The notes under the pieces were generated by a model, which was given only the letters and a program-made list of their open reading frames with translations, did no database searches and had not been told where the DNA came from. This document shows, one piece after another, positions 34,901 to 45,012 of a stretch of 64,000 bases of DNA. This stretch comes from Gonatopus flavifemur (Eukaryota > Arthropoda > Insecta > Hymenoptera > Dryinidae): positions 75,942,001 through 76,006,000 of the forward strand of contig JAFFJZ010000001.1 in NCBI GenBank assembly GCA_018340375.1, given 5' to 3'. Positions within the stretch are counted from its first letter, which is position 1. Each line of letters opens with the position of its first letter. The translations under genes were made by a program, and so were the position numbers.

Positions 34901-37900
34901 GCTTCCTATCCACTCTCTAACTACGCTTCCGGACGTCAAGCCCGGTTTCTATGCAATTGGTGTTTCTTCGGATACGCTTCACACACTTCAAATATACGTT
35001 CGAACCACTCTTAATGTTCCACTTGGAGCTCGGTATACGCTCAAATCCACATTCCAAATACTTTCCAACTACGTTCCTGACACTTTCTATTACACGCTTC
35101 CCTTTCACCAGGGCATGTTAGTCACTTTGTATTTCTGAATGTTCATATAAAATCATTGATCTTTACATTCTGTATGATGATTTGTTTTCCCTGGTTATGT
35201 ATGATTCTTTCGTATGGTTAGCCTTGAGCTCATTGTACGGTAAATATCTTGACGATTGAGCTAAATTGTAGTGAATTCGTAGTGAATTTTATCCGACACT
35301 TTCAGCAGGCCTTGGTTTGGGAATTCAGGTTTGGATTTTGGGCTTTGAATTTATAATATGGCTTTGAATTCTTTTATAATTTAGATATTTTCAAAAAAGA
35401 TTTAGACATTGACATGAAATAATTCACTCTCTCCAGTAAGGGGTAACAAAATATCAATAATTCCCACAAATTATTTTCTTTCATGTTTAGATATAACTTT
35501 GGAGTTTCAATTAATATTGAAAGTCAAACATTGACAATATGCTCCATAAAAGTATGTAGCAAAGTTTTAACATTACCATTGTTTGGTAACCACAATCATT
35601 TTTTCAGTAACCATGAGTATAAAAATGTAGTTGGGTCCCTTTGGTAGAATTAACCAATTTTATTTCTCTCAGTGTAACCGATTTTTATATATTAAAAATA
35701 ATGGTAAGACCGATAAGGATTCTCCTAATGGAAACGATCTTGAAGGATTCAATATTAAAACTCGGATGATCCAAAGATCAATCCATGATAAAATTGAATT
35801 CTGAATTGAAGAAAGAAGTTTTGAAATTATAGAAGAGTAAGATCTCAATATCCGTTTCTCCTTTACAGTCCTCAATCATTTAACGAAAATTTTGAAATCA
35901 TTCCGTTGACTGTGAGATGGTATTCCGTTTCCTCTTCAAATATTTCTACAACGTCGAAATTACGAAATTCTCAAAGACTTCCTTTTTTGAAACTTCAAAT
36001 CTTCTATTGACCTCTTTTCCGAAAGCTTCAAAGGTTCCACTCTACCATCAACACGTACAAGATCGAGGTATTTCAACAAACTCTCATTAAACTCCCGAAC
36101 TTTTCTGATTAATTTTCACTAAAACCGAAAGTTTAGGAAAAGTCGTTAATGTTTTTTCATATTTTCAATTATTTTATCAATTTATTATTCGGGAGCATAA
36201 CATTTTTCATTCCGGAGAGTAAAACGTTACCTATACTTTTACGATCAAACTTTTGAATTTGCTGTCGTAGTATCGCCAATGTTTCGCAAACAGTGCAGCT
36301 GGTTTCTTTTTCTCCTGAGCGTGCTGTTCTGGAAAAAACTCGACGATAGAACAACAGTCGCATGACTGGAATCGCAAAGTTCGAATTCTCATACAAAAGC
36401 ATTGTTCGAAACACTCAGAATTTAATGATTTTTCAATTTTACTTGTATTTCGTGGTTGAGCTTCGGATAATTCAAAGTTCGGTCAAATAATATCGAAGGA
36501 AGTTGATACTTTGATGGAAAATCAAAACATCATGTTAAAACTTGGCAGGAAATAATGTCAGGGTTGTGGTTGCCTGATCCACGCAGAGCTTTATCTACTT
36601 GTTCGATACCTCCACAGATCGAATTTTATTCTAGGTCAAGGATACTTTCATAACGCTCGTCGAATAAACAATTTTATCATTTTCCAGGCTGGAATGACAC
36701 ATTATCATTTCTTCCTTCTCTTCTCCTCTTTTATTGTTTCTTTCTGTTACTCAATGCTGTTGTAGATACTGTTTTGTGTCTTATATTCGTTGGGTCGATA
36801 ATTAAGTGAGGCGATGAACCAACGAACACAAGATATTCCATATTTCAAAAGTAAGGGAGCATCCATATATTACGTAACGCTGTTTGGGGGAGGAGGTTAG
36901 GACTTGGTGTTATCACGTTGTTACATGGGGAGAGAGGGGAATTCTACAGCAACGGTACGTAACAGTCAAAAATATGTTTTTTCCTAACACTGTGCGCAAA
37001 ATTCCATAAAGCGTATAATAAAATTTGGATATTCAGCGTTTGGAATTTGAATTTGAAACACTGTAAAAAGTCCGACTGAAAGTGGCTGCATCTTACTTGA
37101 AAACTTGACTGAAATTCAGTCTTTTCCATTGTGTCGGCATTTGTTTTCGATGCTTACTTTCAGCTGAAATAGGGCTAGTTTTGGCTGCATCTTGAAATAA
37201 GCCGATATTAAGGTTGGAAGTAAGTTTTACTTTTTACTGTGAAGGACGCAGTGTTACGGACAGAGATGTGAAAGCATTTGAAATGCTTTTTTGCGAAATT
37301 TTGGTATTGCCAAGAAATTTTGCTGAATATTCCCCGTTTCTGTACATTTTTAATGTGTTTCCGTGGTTTTCTTCTTGAAAAAATTTCTCTGAATATGATA
37401 TATGTCATATTTTGTATTTTCGTATTTTCCATACAAAATGCAAAATGCATTCCAAAATATGTGATAAAATATAAAATACGAAATATGTCATCTTCAGGGA
37501 AGTTTTTTTGGTAAGAAAACTACAAAAACAAACAGCAAATGTGCAAAAATGGGGAAGAAACAGCAAGATTTGTTGGGAATACCTAATTTTTGCTAAAAAG
37601 CATTTCAAATGCTTTCACATCTCTGGTTACGGACATGTTACGTAGGGGGGTGGGTAGTGAAAATGTGAGAAAAATGCGTTCCGTTATATATGGACAGTCC
37701 CTAAGAAGATAAATCCAGATTGTTATAAATGACATAAGGTAAGAGACCTTATACCCGATCAGTGAACATATACCCGATCAGTCCTTATATCCTAGGTTTT
37801 TGTGATTTAGTTGTGCAAAAACTCTCTTCAACCAAAACATTTTTTGTAAGTAATAGATTGAAAATTAACTTTTTCATTTGAAGCTTCTAGCTAAATTACT

Positions 37901-40650
37901 TCGTGAATTCATATATTAATGAAAATGATCGGGTATAGGGTCCCTCGCCTTAGCTTTAATCTAGGCATTCGTTAGGAACAAATTTTATTTGTTTATTATC
38001 TGAAAGGTCGGTCGCTGACGAAAACTTTTCGAAATTATATATATTCCACAAATTTGTCAGTAAATGTCTTTCAAATTCAATTGTATGCCTCTAATTTTAT
38101 TTTCAAACTGCGATGAATGTGACAAATTTCGACTTGCTTGTAACTCGTAACTGGACTAAATTGGGTAATTCGGAATGCATTTGTATATAATTCATGGAAC
38201 AGAAGTGAGTGAAATTTGTTTACCTCCAGAGTAACATGACGATTTCCAATTCCATTTGCTTAGCACTCAACTGCAATTCAAGAGGGGCCACAGTTGCAAC
38301 ATTGTCGTCGCGCGATAAATTTCGGAGACGAAGTACCAATAGGACTCGATGGGTGTCATTACCCCATCCGGCATCTTTATCACGTTTGCTCCAGAGCCAG
38401 GCACTGCCACGTTCAAGAATGGCCTCCGCTTCAACCTCAGCGACCATCATTTCTGTAGTTGATGCTAATGCGGTGAAAAAATAGAATCATTCCGGTATCG
38501 TCAATCGAATGCACTTTTACGTAAGAGAGATTTCATGCAACGATATAATAGTGGTTCCCTTCCTCCGCCGAATGTAAATCAATTCGAATCGGACGTGTCT
38601 TATCTAGTACGGACTCGTATTCATATATTACATGTTGAATTTATCACCATGCTGTGGCAGCTACTCACGTTTTTTTAGTACCCTTTTTTCAATACTGTAC
38701 ACGGAAAGACCGGGTGGGTTTATTTATATTCAGAAAGAATTTATCAACGTTCAGAAAAATGACTGTCAATTTAGAGAAAAAGAGGATCGCTGAAAAATAT
38801 TCGTAGTAAATCTACCAAAAATTCGTAATCAGTTGATAGTTTCATTAGTATTTTTCATAGTGAGACTATCGATTGTTAATACATCGACTACGAATTTTTA
38901 GTAGACTCACTACGAATATTTTTCAGCGATCCTCGTTTTTCCTGAATTGACAGTCATTTTTCTAAATATTAATAGGCTCGGTCCGGTCTTTCCGTGTAAT
39001 TGAAACAATTGCAGCTGTAGTTATTTTTTAGCTACAGCAGTAGAAAATTGTGGCAGTGACTGCACAAGTTTTGTGGTTGATATTTGGATAGCCAAATGAT
39101 TTAGCTATTGAATTTTCACTGCGACAGCTGCATTTTTAACTGCTCCCGTTAAGGGAGTAGCTGTGACATATAAAAAATAGTTCTCGTAGCTAATTTTTAG
39201 CTATCCAAATAATACACTGTAAAAAAAGCGGTGTCAAAACGGTGTCAGATTTAACATAGAATTAACAACACGCGGATTCTATAGGAGTCCACCTCAAAAT
39301 CGGTATCAAAATAACACCAAACGGTGTTAGAATGACACTTTATGTTATAAAAATGACACCATTGTGTCATTGTGTTAAAAAAAACACTATTCAGTGTAAA
39401 TTTTTGCTAACACTGCCAATTTTTTTCCGTGCATCATGTACATTTTAAGACAAACAAGAATAGTATTTAATGTTTGATACGTGTACGGTTAATGAATTTA
39501 TTCAAACACCACAATTACGCATGCAATTAATTATCGAAGAAAACTCAAGTTATCATCTCCATTATTCCAATTTATTCTAGAAAAAACTAACAATATAATG
39601 AGCTCAGTACCCTGCTCAGGACAGTAATCAATATAACAATTTGAATTCATTTTAAGTATCCACGTTGGGACACGGTGAAACAAATTTATTCACAAAATAA
39701 AGAATGAAAACAACACGCGAAAGCATATTTATCGAAGCCTCATTCATTTTCTGATTTCTGTGAATCTCTTATTCTCCATTCGATTGCTCTCTCTTGGATA
39801 CTCGAGAGACGATCGAATGCTTCAAGTATCGATCACTGTCCTCTCTCTTACAAGTATCCATTCCCTCACTTCAACATTTATAAAACTCAGAAACCTTAAG
39901 AGTCGTCCTTAAGAATTTCAACAGATAAGAATAGAAATGTATCGAATATGAGAAGAAAAGAGCATTATCGTCTAGACGATTCTATTATTGAGCTCCGAAT
40001 AAAAGATTATCGATAACGATATCGGATTACATTTTTTCATCGAATACACTCTCGATTTATGAATGATTAATTTCTCCAGATTCGAAGATAAGTTTCATCA
40101 TGGCAAAAACTCGAAACATCCTTCGAAGTTGAAGAAGAGGGAAAAGTCATGAATTATTTGGGGTCATTAGTTCGTAAAATTGAGACTTATTCCAACGTGT
40201 AGTGTGATATTTTATCACTTGATAAAAACATCCCATCGCGTTGTGATAATGGTGTTCATTACGGTTGTGCACAATCTCTGAAGTCCCTAACAAGCGCACC
40301 CAAAGTTCACACAGATCCTGGAATTCTAACCAGATTAACCAATTACACGAATCGTTCCAAACTACGATAGTGGTTCAATTATAGTTCCTTATGAATTTGA
40401 ATTCGCGTGTCTGACTACATTCACTTTTTCTACTGATTTGTCAGATTTATGGTCCGTAGTATATCATATTGTGTGTTTTTTTAGGGACATTATTTATATC
40501 TCTGTAAATAAACTGTTAAATTTTCATCACACGTATCAGTCATGCATATGATACAAAAAAACAGATAACACTACCTTCGCCGTTGACAAAAAAGCACATC
40601 CATCCAAGGAAGAGGATGATTGCCGTCGTATGTCCTCTGTCCCACATCAT
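25979..40650 (-). CDS. CG3556: CG3556-like secreted cobalamin-binding-type protein, 6 exons, 486 aa
   Basis: Exons on the minus strand: 40650-40575, 38452-38224, 32312-32065, 30886-30452, 29225-28815, 26040-25979. All junctions are GT-AG, phases agree, and the total is 1461 nt. Exon 1 encodes a signal peptide (AIILFLGWMCFFVNG). The body is an alpha/alpha barrel of the intrinsic factor/transcobalamin type: DAGWGNDTHRVLLVLRL (residues 52-68), YTLALNAMC, YEFALTTLAACSA, DTVAMVILALRC, and two DGSFG repeats (224-228, 267-271). The C-terminal part resembles the beta-rich DUF4430 domain (VNISYTLWVG, YWLLYRLP, then HYLYWYKKL). Several N-glycosylation sequons cluster near residues 340-390, consistent with secretion. 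Family knowledge says these proteins bind corrinoids in vertebrates; whether the insect protein does is unknown. A possible 5' UTR acceptor lies at 40709. AATAAA reads at about 25941-25936. Introns hold many transposable elements. Confidence 0.93.
26090..26318. repeat. Foldback element, ACACTGGAAAAAATATTTA family
   Basis: CACTGGAAAAAATATTTATT at the left is mirrored by GAATTTTTTTCTCAGTG at the right, with inner arms CTCTCCATAAAATATTTATT against GAAATATTTTATGGAGAGAG. The flanks are CA and TA, so no duplication is seen. It lies 50 bp inside the last intron of the CG3556-like gene. Confidence 0.6.
26403..26619. mobile_element. piggyBac-like miniature element, TSD TTAA
   Basis: The termini are CCCTAGAACAGGTACG and CGTGTTCTAGAG, flanked by TTAA at 26399-26402 and 26620-26623. 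The CCCTAGAA end and TTAA target site are the hallmarks of piggyBac. It is 217 bp with no coding capacity, in the last intron of the CG3556-like gene. Confidence 0.75.
26624..28814. other. Large part of the last intron of the CG3556-like gene
   Basis: Mostly AT-rich sequence. One repeat is visible at 27210-27460, with ends ACCGAGAGAAAAGACTT and TTTTTCCTCAGTGT and an interior (TTCGAGCTACTACAATTTT) shared with 61064-61319. Small open frames on both strands between 27062 and 27462 come from this repeat. No other gene seen. Confidence 0.45.
27210..27460. repeat. TTCGAGCTACTACAATTTT repeat family, copy 1
   Basis: It shares TTCGAGCTACTACAATTTT, CACATCAGCTGT-like and GTTGTAAAATC(A/G)AC blocks with 61064-61319, in the same order. 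The left end ACCGAGAGAAAAGAC is also a right-end style of other families here. Confidence 0.55.
29331..29974. repeat. Intronic foldback element, CAAGGGGAGGTTCTGATC ends
   Basis: CAAGGGGAGGTTCTGATC at the left is mirrored by GATAAGAACCTCTCCTTG at the right. Inner arms pair AATAAGGTGATTTTTTCGAA with AAAATCACCTTATTCCGGAA. It is 644 bp in the intron between exons 4 and 5 of the CG3556-like gene. No clean target duplication. Confidence 0.65.
31302..31512. repeat. ATGTTGCTGAAG repeat family, diverged copy
   Basis: GTTGAAGTTTGAATCGTTTA at the left and AGTTCAAACTCCAGCAACAT at the right match the 225-bp family found at 46209 and 59707. Target duplication is not visible. It lies in the intron between exons 3 and 4 of the CG3556-like gene. 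Confidence 0.6.
31633..31931. repeat. Foldback element, CCAGATC-rich, TSD TA
   Basis: CCCGAGTAGAAATTCATA at the left is mirrored by TTTTTCTGCTCGGG at the right, flanked by TA on both sides. The interior carries repeats of CAGGACCAGATCTGG, TCAGGCC and CCAAATCA. Same intron as the repeat at 31302. Confidence 0.65.
32529..33056. other. Intronic segment with CpG-rich part, function unknown
   Basis: It starts with CACTGAGAGAAAGTATATT, an element end also seen inverted near 35660. From about 32790 the sequence becomes CpG-rich (CACGCACGCGTAAC, GAGTCGCGCGTGAGGG). This block was continuous with 33736-33980 before a hAT element inserted between them. I see no convincing long frame in it. Confidence 0.35.
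33057..33727. mobile_element. hAT-type non-autonomous element, TSD GACAAGAC
   Basis: The ends are CAGTGATGTGA and TCACATCACTG, a typical hAT form. An exact 8-bp duplication GACAAGAC lies at 33049-33056 and 33728-33735. The interior is made of GACCGTCA/TGACGGTC and GACTGGTCA blocks and is largely palindromic. It carries a nested hairpin at 33341-33484. It lies in intron 2 of the CG3556-like gene. No transposase. Confidence 0.88.
33341..33484. repeat. Hairpin element with CACGGAAAAA ends, TSD TA, nested in a hAT element
   Basis: CACGGAAAAAAAGGAATCG at the left is mirrored by ATTCCTTTTTCCGTG at the right, and TA flanks both sides. The arms continue as GACGATTTTCGACC against GGTCGAAAATCGTC. Confidence 0.75.
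33736..34160. other. GC-richer intronic segment, unexplained
   Basis: The part up to about 33960 is GC-richer than its surroundings and open on both strands (plus frame 33792-33977, minus frame 33988-33785). Neither translation shows a recognised domain or a start in good context. It may be a decayed mobile element, or an exon of a non-coding RNA. Confidence 0.3.
34606..34632. repeat. (AT)n microsatellite
   Basis: An uninterrupted run of AT dinucleotides in intron 2 of the CG3556-like gene. Confidence 0.9.
34820..35113. repeat. Foldback element, CCCTGGTGAAAGGGAAGCGT family, TSD CA
   Basis: CCCTGGTGAAAGGGAAGCGT at the left is mirrored by ACGCTTCCCTTTCACCAGGG at the right, a perfect 20-bp end. 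CA flanks both sides. The interior is built of GGAAGCGTA and TACGCTTCC blocks around AT-rich linkers. Intronic. Confidence 0.8.
35114..36854. other. Part of intron 2 of the CG3556-like gene, nothing coding
   Basis: AT-rich. Near 35620-35675, TTGGGTCCCTTTGGTAG and TTTCTCTCAGTGTAACC look like an inverted counterpart of the sequence at 32529-32590, so an old element may span or border this stretch. Small open frames have no coding character. Confidence 0.4.
36855..37701. mobile_element. PIF/Harbinger-like element, TSD TAA, carrying a nested hAT
   Basis: The ends are GGGAGCATCCATATATTACG and CCGTTATATATGGACAGTCCC minus its first base, inverted. TAA flanks both sides (36852-36854 and 37702-37704). 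GGG ends with a 3-bp TAA duplication fit PIF/Harbinger. It is 847 bp including a 365-bp nested element and has no transposase. Confidence 0.7.
37261..37625. mobile_element. hAT-type miniature element nested in a PIF-like element, TSD GTTACGGA
   Basis: The ends CAGAGATGTGAAAGCATTTG and CAAATGCTTTCACATCTCTG minus small mismatches form a long inverted repeat. An exact 8-bp duplication GTTACGGA lies at 37253-37260 and 37626-37633. The terminal CAG(A/T)GATGTGAAA sequence resembles the hAT at 33057, suggesting one transposase source. Confidence 0.88.
38699..38997. repeat. Foldback element with CACGGAAAGACCGG ends, TSD TA
   Basis: CACGGAAAGACCGGGTGGG at the left (from 38700) is mirrored by GGCTCGGTCCGGTCTTTCCGTG at its outer part, ending at 38996, with TA on both sides. 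Inner arms pair AATATTCGTAGTAAATC with ACTCACTACGAATATT. It lies in intron 1 of the CG3556-like gene. Confidence 0.75.
39002..39435. repeat. AGCTA-rich hairpin followed by CACTGTAAAAAAAGCGGTGT element
   Basis: From 39002 to about 39210 the sequence is made of TAGCTAC, GCAGCTGT and GGAGTAGCTG variants. From 39219 it runs CACTGTAAAAAAAGCGGTGT and AAAACGGTGTCAGATTTAAC. The inverse of this lies at 56449-56570 (GACACCGTTTTGACAACGC ... ACAGTGTAA), so the two are copies of one family. Confidence 0.55.
39436..40574. other. 5' part of intron 1 of the CG3556-like gene
   Basis: AT-rich, with no element ends or coding frame that I can support. Confidence 0.4.
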
Positions 40651-41219
40651 TGGTAAATACTATTCAGTCTTTGTTTATGAAAACGTTTCCTCTCCGTGTA
40701 AATACTTCCTGAAAAATAAAACAGTATTTCTTCGTATAAATAATCAATAATTCAACACCAAAATATTACTGTAAAAATTCCCTCAAAGGATTCTATAACA
40801 TTTCAGAAACGTGGGAAATTTTACTATATCTCGTCTTATGACCCTTGTGAAAATAATCCTCTGAAAAACTCTTTAAAGGTCTCCAGAACTCTGAATAAGA
40901 CTTTCTGCAAGTCTTAATATCCCTAACTATGTCTAGAAAAGCGTTAACAAGTCTTGGTGACTCTGTGAAACTCTTGACAAGTCTTATTTTCCCTGAAATT
41001 TCGGACTTTCCGCAAGAGTCATCAAGAGTTGATGAGACTTATTCAGAGTTTTACAGAAGAAAAAATATGAGCAAGAAAGATGACTTTATAAGGGTTTTGA
41101 AGGTTTAAAAAGACTCATGAAGTAATAATAGTTAAATTCGATTATTATGATAAAACGGAATATTTTATTCAGAATATTTTTCTGGAACAGAGTATAACTC
41201 AAAAATGAATTGAAATTTA

Positions 41220-42404
41220 CCCTGGTTAGAAGAATCCATCAAATCTGAGGAATAAAATTTCATGAAATCTGGGCAGAACATTGTCCGCACTGAAAAAAAG
41301 TTTGGTGCTTTTCAAAATATGGCTTTTTTGTTTTTTACATTTTTAGAAAGTATCGAAATGAAGATTATGAAGGAGAGGAAGGCATCATGTATGGTGCAGG
41401 CATCGCTGATTAGGAACAGGTAACATTTTTTCACGATTTTTCTTTGAAAAAAACTTTAAACGCATTTTTCGCAAAACAACGTTTTCCGATGCTTTGTTGA
41501 TAAAATATCCGAAACTACTCGACCGATCCTTATGAAATTTTTACCACACATCATGTACTACACAGTTACAGCGCATATCGAGGGTTTTTTAAAATTTTGA
41601 TTTTAACTCTTTTTCGTTTGCGACAAACAGTAAAAAAACGTGTTTCTTTGTTTTTTTTTTTCGAAAAATGTCCGCCATTTTGTCAGTTTTCAAAAAATTA
41701 GAAATCGCTCGATATGCGCTATAGCTATGAACATACTGAATCTAACGCCGTTCAATTTTTTTGTTTCAGACCATCCATCCCAGAGATTTCATCAACAGCG
41801 CAGACACACCTTTTGTTTAGGACTTTTGTTGAACTATCATTTTCATATACAATACAAAAACTTACTAAAATGTACAGAAACAATTTTTTTTATGTATTTC
41901 GATAGTGTATTAATAGAGTGTAATAACTTTTATATCAATATTTATATTACAAAACTGTTTAAAAAATTCTGAAAAACTGTCTTTTTTTGAAATTTCTAAT
42001 TAGGGAAAACCCCTTAAACCCTTAAACTGTCATTTCAATGAGTCACAGCGATCGTACGTACGATTTGGTGCGGCTCCTGCGCCAAATCTGGCTCAGATGT
42101 TGAACGTAATTGAAATTTTACGTACTTGCGTGCAACTCCTGCGCCGGATTTGGTGGACGAGCCGCGCCACATCGTACGTACGAACGCTGCGCGTAATTGA
42201 AATGACACATTAAGCACCAAATTTTTTTCAGTGCGAGGTTCAATGAGAATTGGCGAGATTCAATCAGATTCATATTGAAAGAATTCATTCTTAAGACCAA
42301 ATCTCATTGAAAAATCGCTGGATGAGATTCGATCAGAACATTGTCCAAGATTCAATGAAAATCAATCAGATTCGGCGAGAATCAATGGATTTTTTTAACC
42401 ATGG
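41220..42404. repeat. Middle nested foldback element, CCCTGGTTAGAAGAATCCAT ends, TSD TA
   Basis: CCCTGGTTAGAAGAATCCAT at the left is mirrored by ATGGATTTTTTTAACCATGG at the right, with TA on both sides. The right arm has many GATTCAATCAG and GAATCAATGG blocks. A related element lies at about 60155-60358. Confidence 0.75.
41288..42233. repeat. Innermost nested element, CACTGAAAAAAAGTTTGGTG ends, TSD CG
   Basis: CACTGAAAAAAAGTTTGGTGC at the left (20-bp core) is mirrored by GCACCAAATTTTTTTCAGTG at the right, flanked by CG on both sides. The interior is T-rich and non-coding and includes another small palindrome at about 42035-42205 (ATCGTACGTACGATTTGG against TGGACGAGCCGCGCCACATC). Confidence 0.75.
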
Positions 42405-42699
42405 TAAACGAAACATCGAAATTGTTTGTACAGATCATTAATTTATACACCTAAGTGAAGATATAAATATCTCATATTTTTTTTCTGTAAAACTCTGAAT
42501 AAGTCTTATTAACTGTGAATAACTCTTGCGGAAAGTCTGAAATTTCAGGGAAAATAAGACTTTTCAAGAGTTTTACAGAGTCGCCAAGACTTGTTAACGC
42601 TTTTCTTGACGAAGTTAGGGATATTAAGACTTTCAGAAAGTATTGTTCAAAATTCTGAAGACTTTTGGAGAGTTTTTCAGAGAATTATTTCCACAAGGG

Positions 42700-43635
42700 G
42701 AATTATCTGAGATGAGAGCATTTCTAGCCTCCATGATATTCCAAAATATCTCGAAGATATTGAAGCACCGAGAGAAGGGTTTTCAATGCAATATATCAAC
42801 CCATACAGCACCATAGATTTCAATCCTTCATCTTCACTACAGTTCAATATCCTTTCACAGAAATAGGTATGTCAAAAATCTGTTAATTGAAACGTTAGCT
42901 GTTTGCAATGCATAGTAGACAAATTTTGTGTTGGAAACGGTCCACACAAAATTCGTGTTGGAAATCAATATAGATGAGTGTCAAACTGACAGATTTTCAA
43001 TGTAAACTTAACACTTTAGTGTGTTCATTTTACACATTCTTTGTGTCAATTATTAACACAAAATTTGTGTTGTAATGTATATATTTATAATATTTGTAGA
43101 TCGATAATATTTATAGTCGCAAATACTTGTATGTATGTCTCGCCAGGTATGTAGAGAAAAGAGAATGGGGAGTAGGACGTGTTGGAGAGGGACGACGAGC
43201 TCTTTTTCAAAAAGGCTCAGAGAGTTTCAGAAAGTCAAAGTCATTACACCGATCGGTAGTTAAGTAATTTGAACAGTACTGGAATATATGCATATGCAAG
43301 TTTATAAAATCATGTATATTGGAGCTCCGACACATCAAGGGATGTGAATTGATCCACTGATTTATATTGAGGGTTAGATCTTTTTATATTCATCAAAATC
43401 ATGAAACCATGAGATACTCTCTCTCTCTCTCTCTCTCTTCGATCGATCTAAACGACCTTTGAAACTTACAAATACTCATAATTTTACTTATGAATTGTGT
43501 TCAACTCTTTGCTTATTGCAAACCGATCATCTTAGGCTAAACGATCCGGCCTGTGGATCAAGGATAAAACTCTGAATCACCCCATTATGCACAGTTGAAA
43601 ATTTTGTGTAAATGTGTTAAAAAATCCGTGTGTCA
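42700..43635. other. Intergenic with an AACACAAA/TTTGTGTT-rich repeat and a (CT)n run
   Basis: At about 42930-43075 there are repeated TTTGTGTTGGAAA and AACACAAAATTTGTGTT blocks, related to 44040-45010. A (CT)n microsatellite lies at 43417-43438. The stretch 43150-43260 is GC-richer but shows no supported exon. Confidence 0.4.
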
Positions 43636-44005
43636 CACGGAGAGAAAAAATTTGCTGACGCAGCAAATCGAGGTATTATATATAGAATAGCAAATTTTGT
43701 TGCTGACATAGCTAAAAATTTGCTATAACAGCAATCGTGTTAGCTACGACAGCAATTTTTTAGCTGTGGCAGCAAAAAATGTTTGCTCCGCCAGCAAATT
43801 TTCAGTATTATATATAGAATAGCAAACAAATTTTGCTGAGATAGCAAACATTTTTTGCTGCCACAGCTAAAAATTCGCTTTCGCAGCTAACAAGATTGCT
43901 GGACCAGCAAATAGTTTGCTGTTACAACAAAAAATTTGCTTCTCTGGCAAAAGAAACCCAGCAAAAGTAGATTTCGCTGCCACAGCGAATTCCTTTCTCT
44001 CCGTG
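43636..44005. repeat. Foldback element, AGCAAATTTTTGCTG-rich, CACGGAGAGAAAA ends, TSD CA
   Basis: CACGGAGAGAAAAAATTTGC at the left is mirrored by GCGAATTCCTTTCTCTCCGTG minus its first base at the right, with CA on both sides. The whole interior is built of CAGCAAA, TTTGCTG, TTAGCTG and ATAGCAAA blocks. The right half of a similar element lies at about 56570-56805. Confidence 0.8.
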
Positions 44006-45012
44006 CATGAATTTTCTGTTAAATATTCAACATAAACACGTGTAACTTCTACAGACAGTCCTTGTGTAATCAGGTCTCAACTGATTTATAATGTCAAATC
44101 ATTCAAACAAGTGAAAAAAAGTGTCAAAATGACACAAATTTTATTCAACTCAAGATTGAACATAAAAATTGTGTTATTTTCAACTACCAAAGGGAGATCG
44201 CCAGTAGTGGGAGCTATTTTTTTTATCAAACTTTTATGTACATGGAACTTTAGTAGTCGTCGGAAGAACTATTCATTCATTTTGGTTTCAGCTTTCATTC
44301 TAATGGGAATTCGTTTTCTAGATATGTTAATTTGAAGATAGAGTGCGAGTTGATATACGCAAAGAAAGTACACTCAACCAAAGGACCGGCAGTGGCTTGA
44401 GTGATACAGCTTCAACATTCGGTCCCGACGATCCATGTTCAATGCTCAATGAAGTACTGTTTTTTTCAATTAATTCTTATGCATTGTTTCAACACGAAAA
44501 AAGTGTGATTTTCACATTTGATTGATGTAAAAAAATCCATAAATTACACTTGTGAACTGTTGATTCACTACTTATTTTGAATTTCATTTGACAGTACTTA
44601 TGTGTTGAATTTACACGATCGGAAATCCTTTTGTGTTATATTATTTACATTAAGCTTGAGTTACTAGCTAACACAAACACATTATGTGATATCGACACAA
44701 AAATATGTGTGGACCGTTTGGGACATGTGACATGTGTTGAATTTAACACAAAATTTCCAACTGTGTGTATATCGGCATCAATATTAAATAATATTAACGT
44801 CAATACACTTTACTCATTTCATTTATATCATTTCATATATGTTTTATTTTTCCATCGTATCTCCTGATAGCAAAATCATTTAATAATTGTTGTGTTTTTC
44901 AAATGGGTGGGGACGTAACTGAAGGTTAAAACCCAAAGGTTGTGTTACAGTGTGGAGCGTTTGGGATATGCAAGTGTATTAAAAATACACAAAATTTTTT
45001 ACTGTGTGACAT
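44006..45012. repeat. TGTGTT/AACACA-rich repeats
   Basis: Scattered GTGTTGAATTTAACAC, CACAAAATTT and GTTTGGGA(C/T)ATG blocks occur in both orientations, suggesting overlapping decayed elements. Small open frames (44111-44525, 44631-44867) have no recognised domain. Confidence 0.35.

Larger units (their letters stand above)
40842..42699. repeat. Outermost of three nested foldback elements, CCCTTGTGAAAATAAT ends, TSD GA
   Basis: CCCTTGTGAAAATAATCCTC at the left is mirrored by GAATTATTTCCACAAGGG at the right, and GA flanks both sides. The arms extend about 210 bp inward with AAGACTT, GCAAGAGT and TTCAGAGTTTTACAG blocks (left arm to about 41055, right arm from about 42485). Between the arms sits an unrelated element at 41220-42404. 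Confidence 0.8.

Noticed and set aside
38209..38484. 91-codon plus-strand frame
   Set aside because: It is the antisense shadow of exon 2 of the CG3556-like gene, which has splice sites and homology on the minus strand.
41640..41972. 110-codon plus-strand frame
   Set aside because: Lies in the T-rich interior of the innermost nested element and is F/K/N-rich with no domain.
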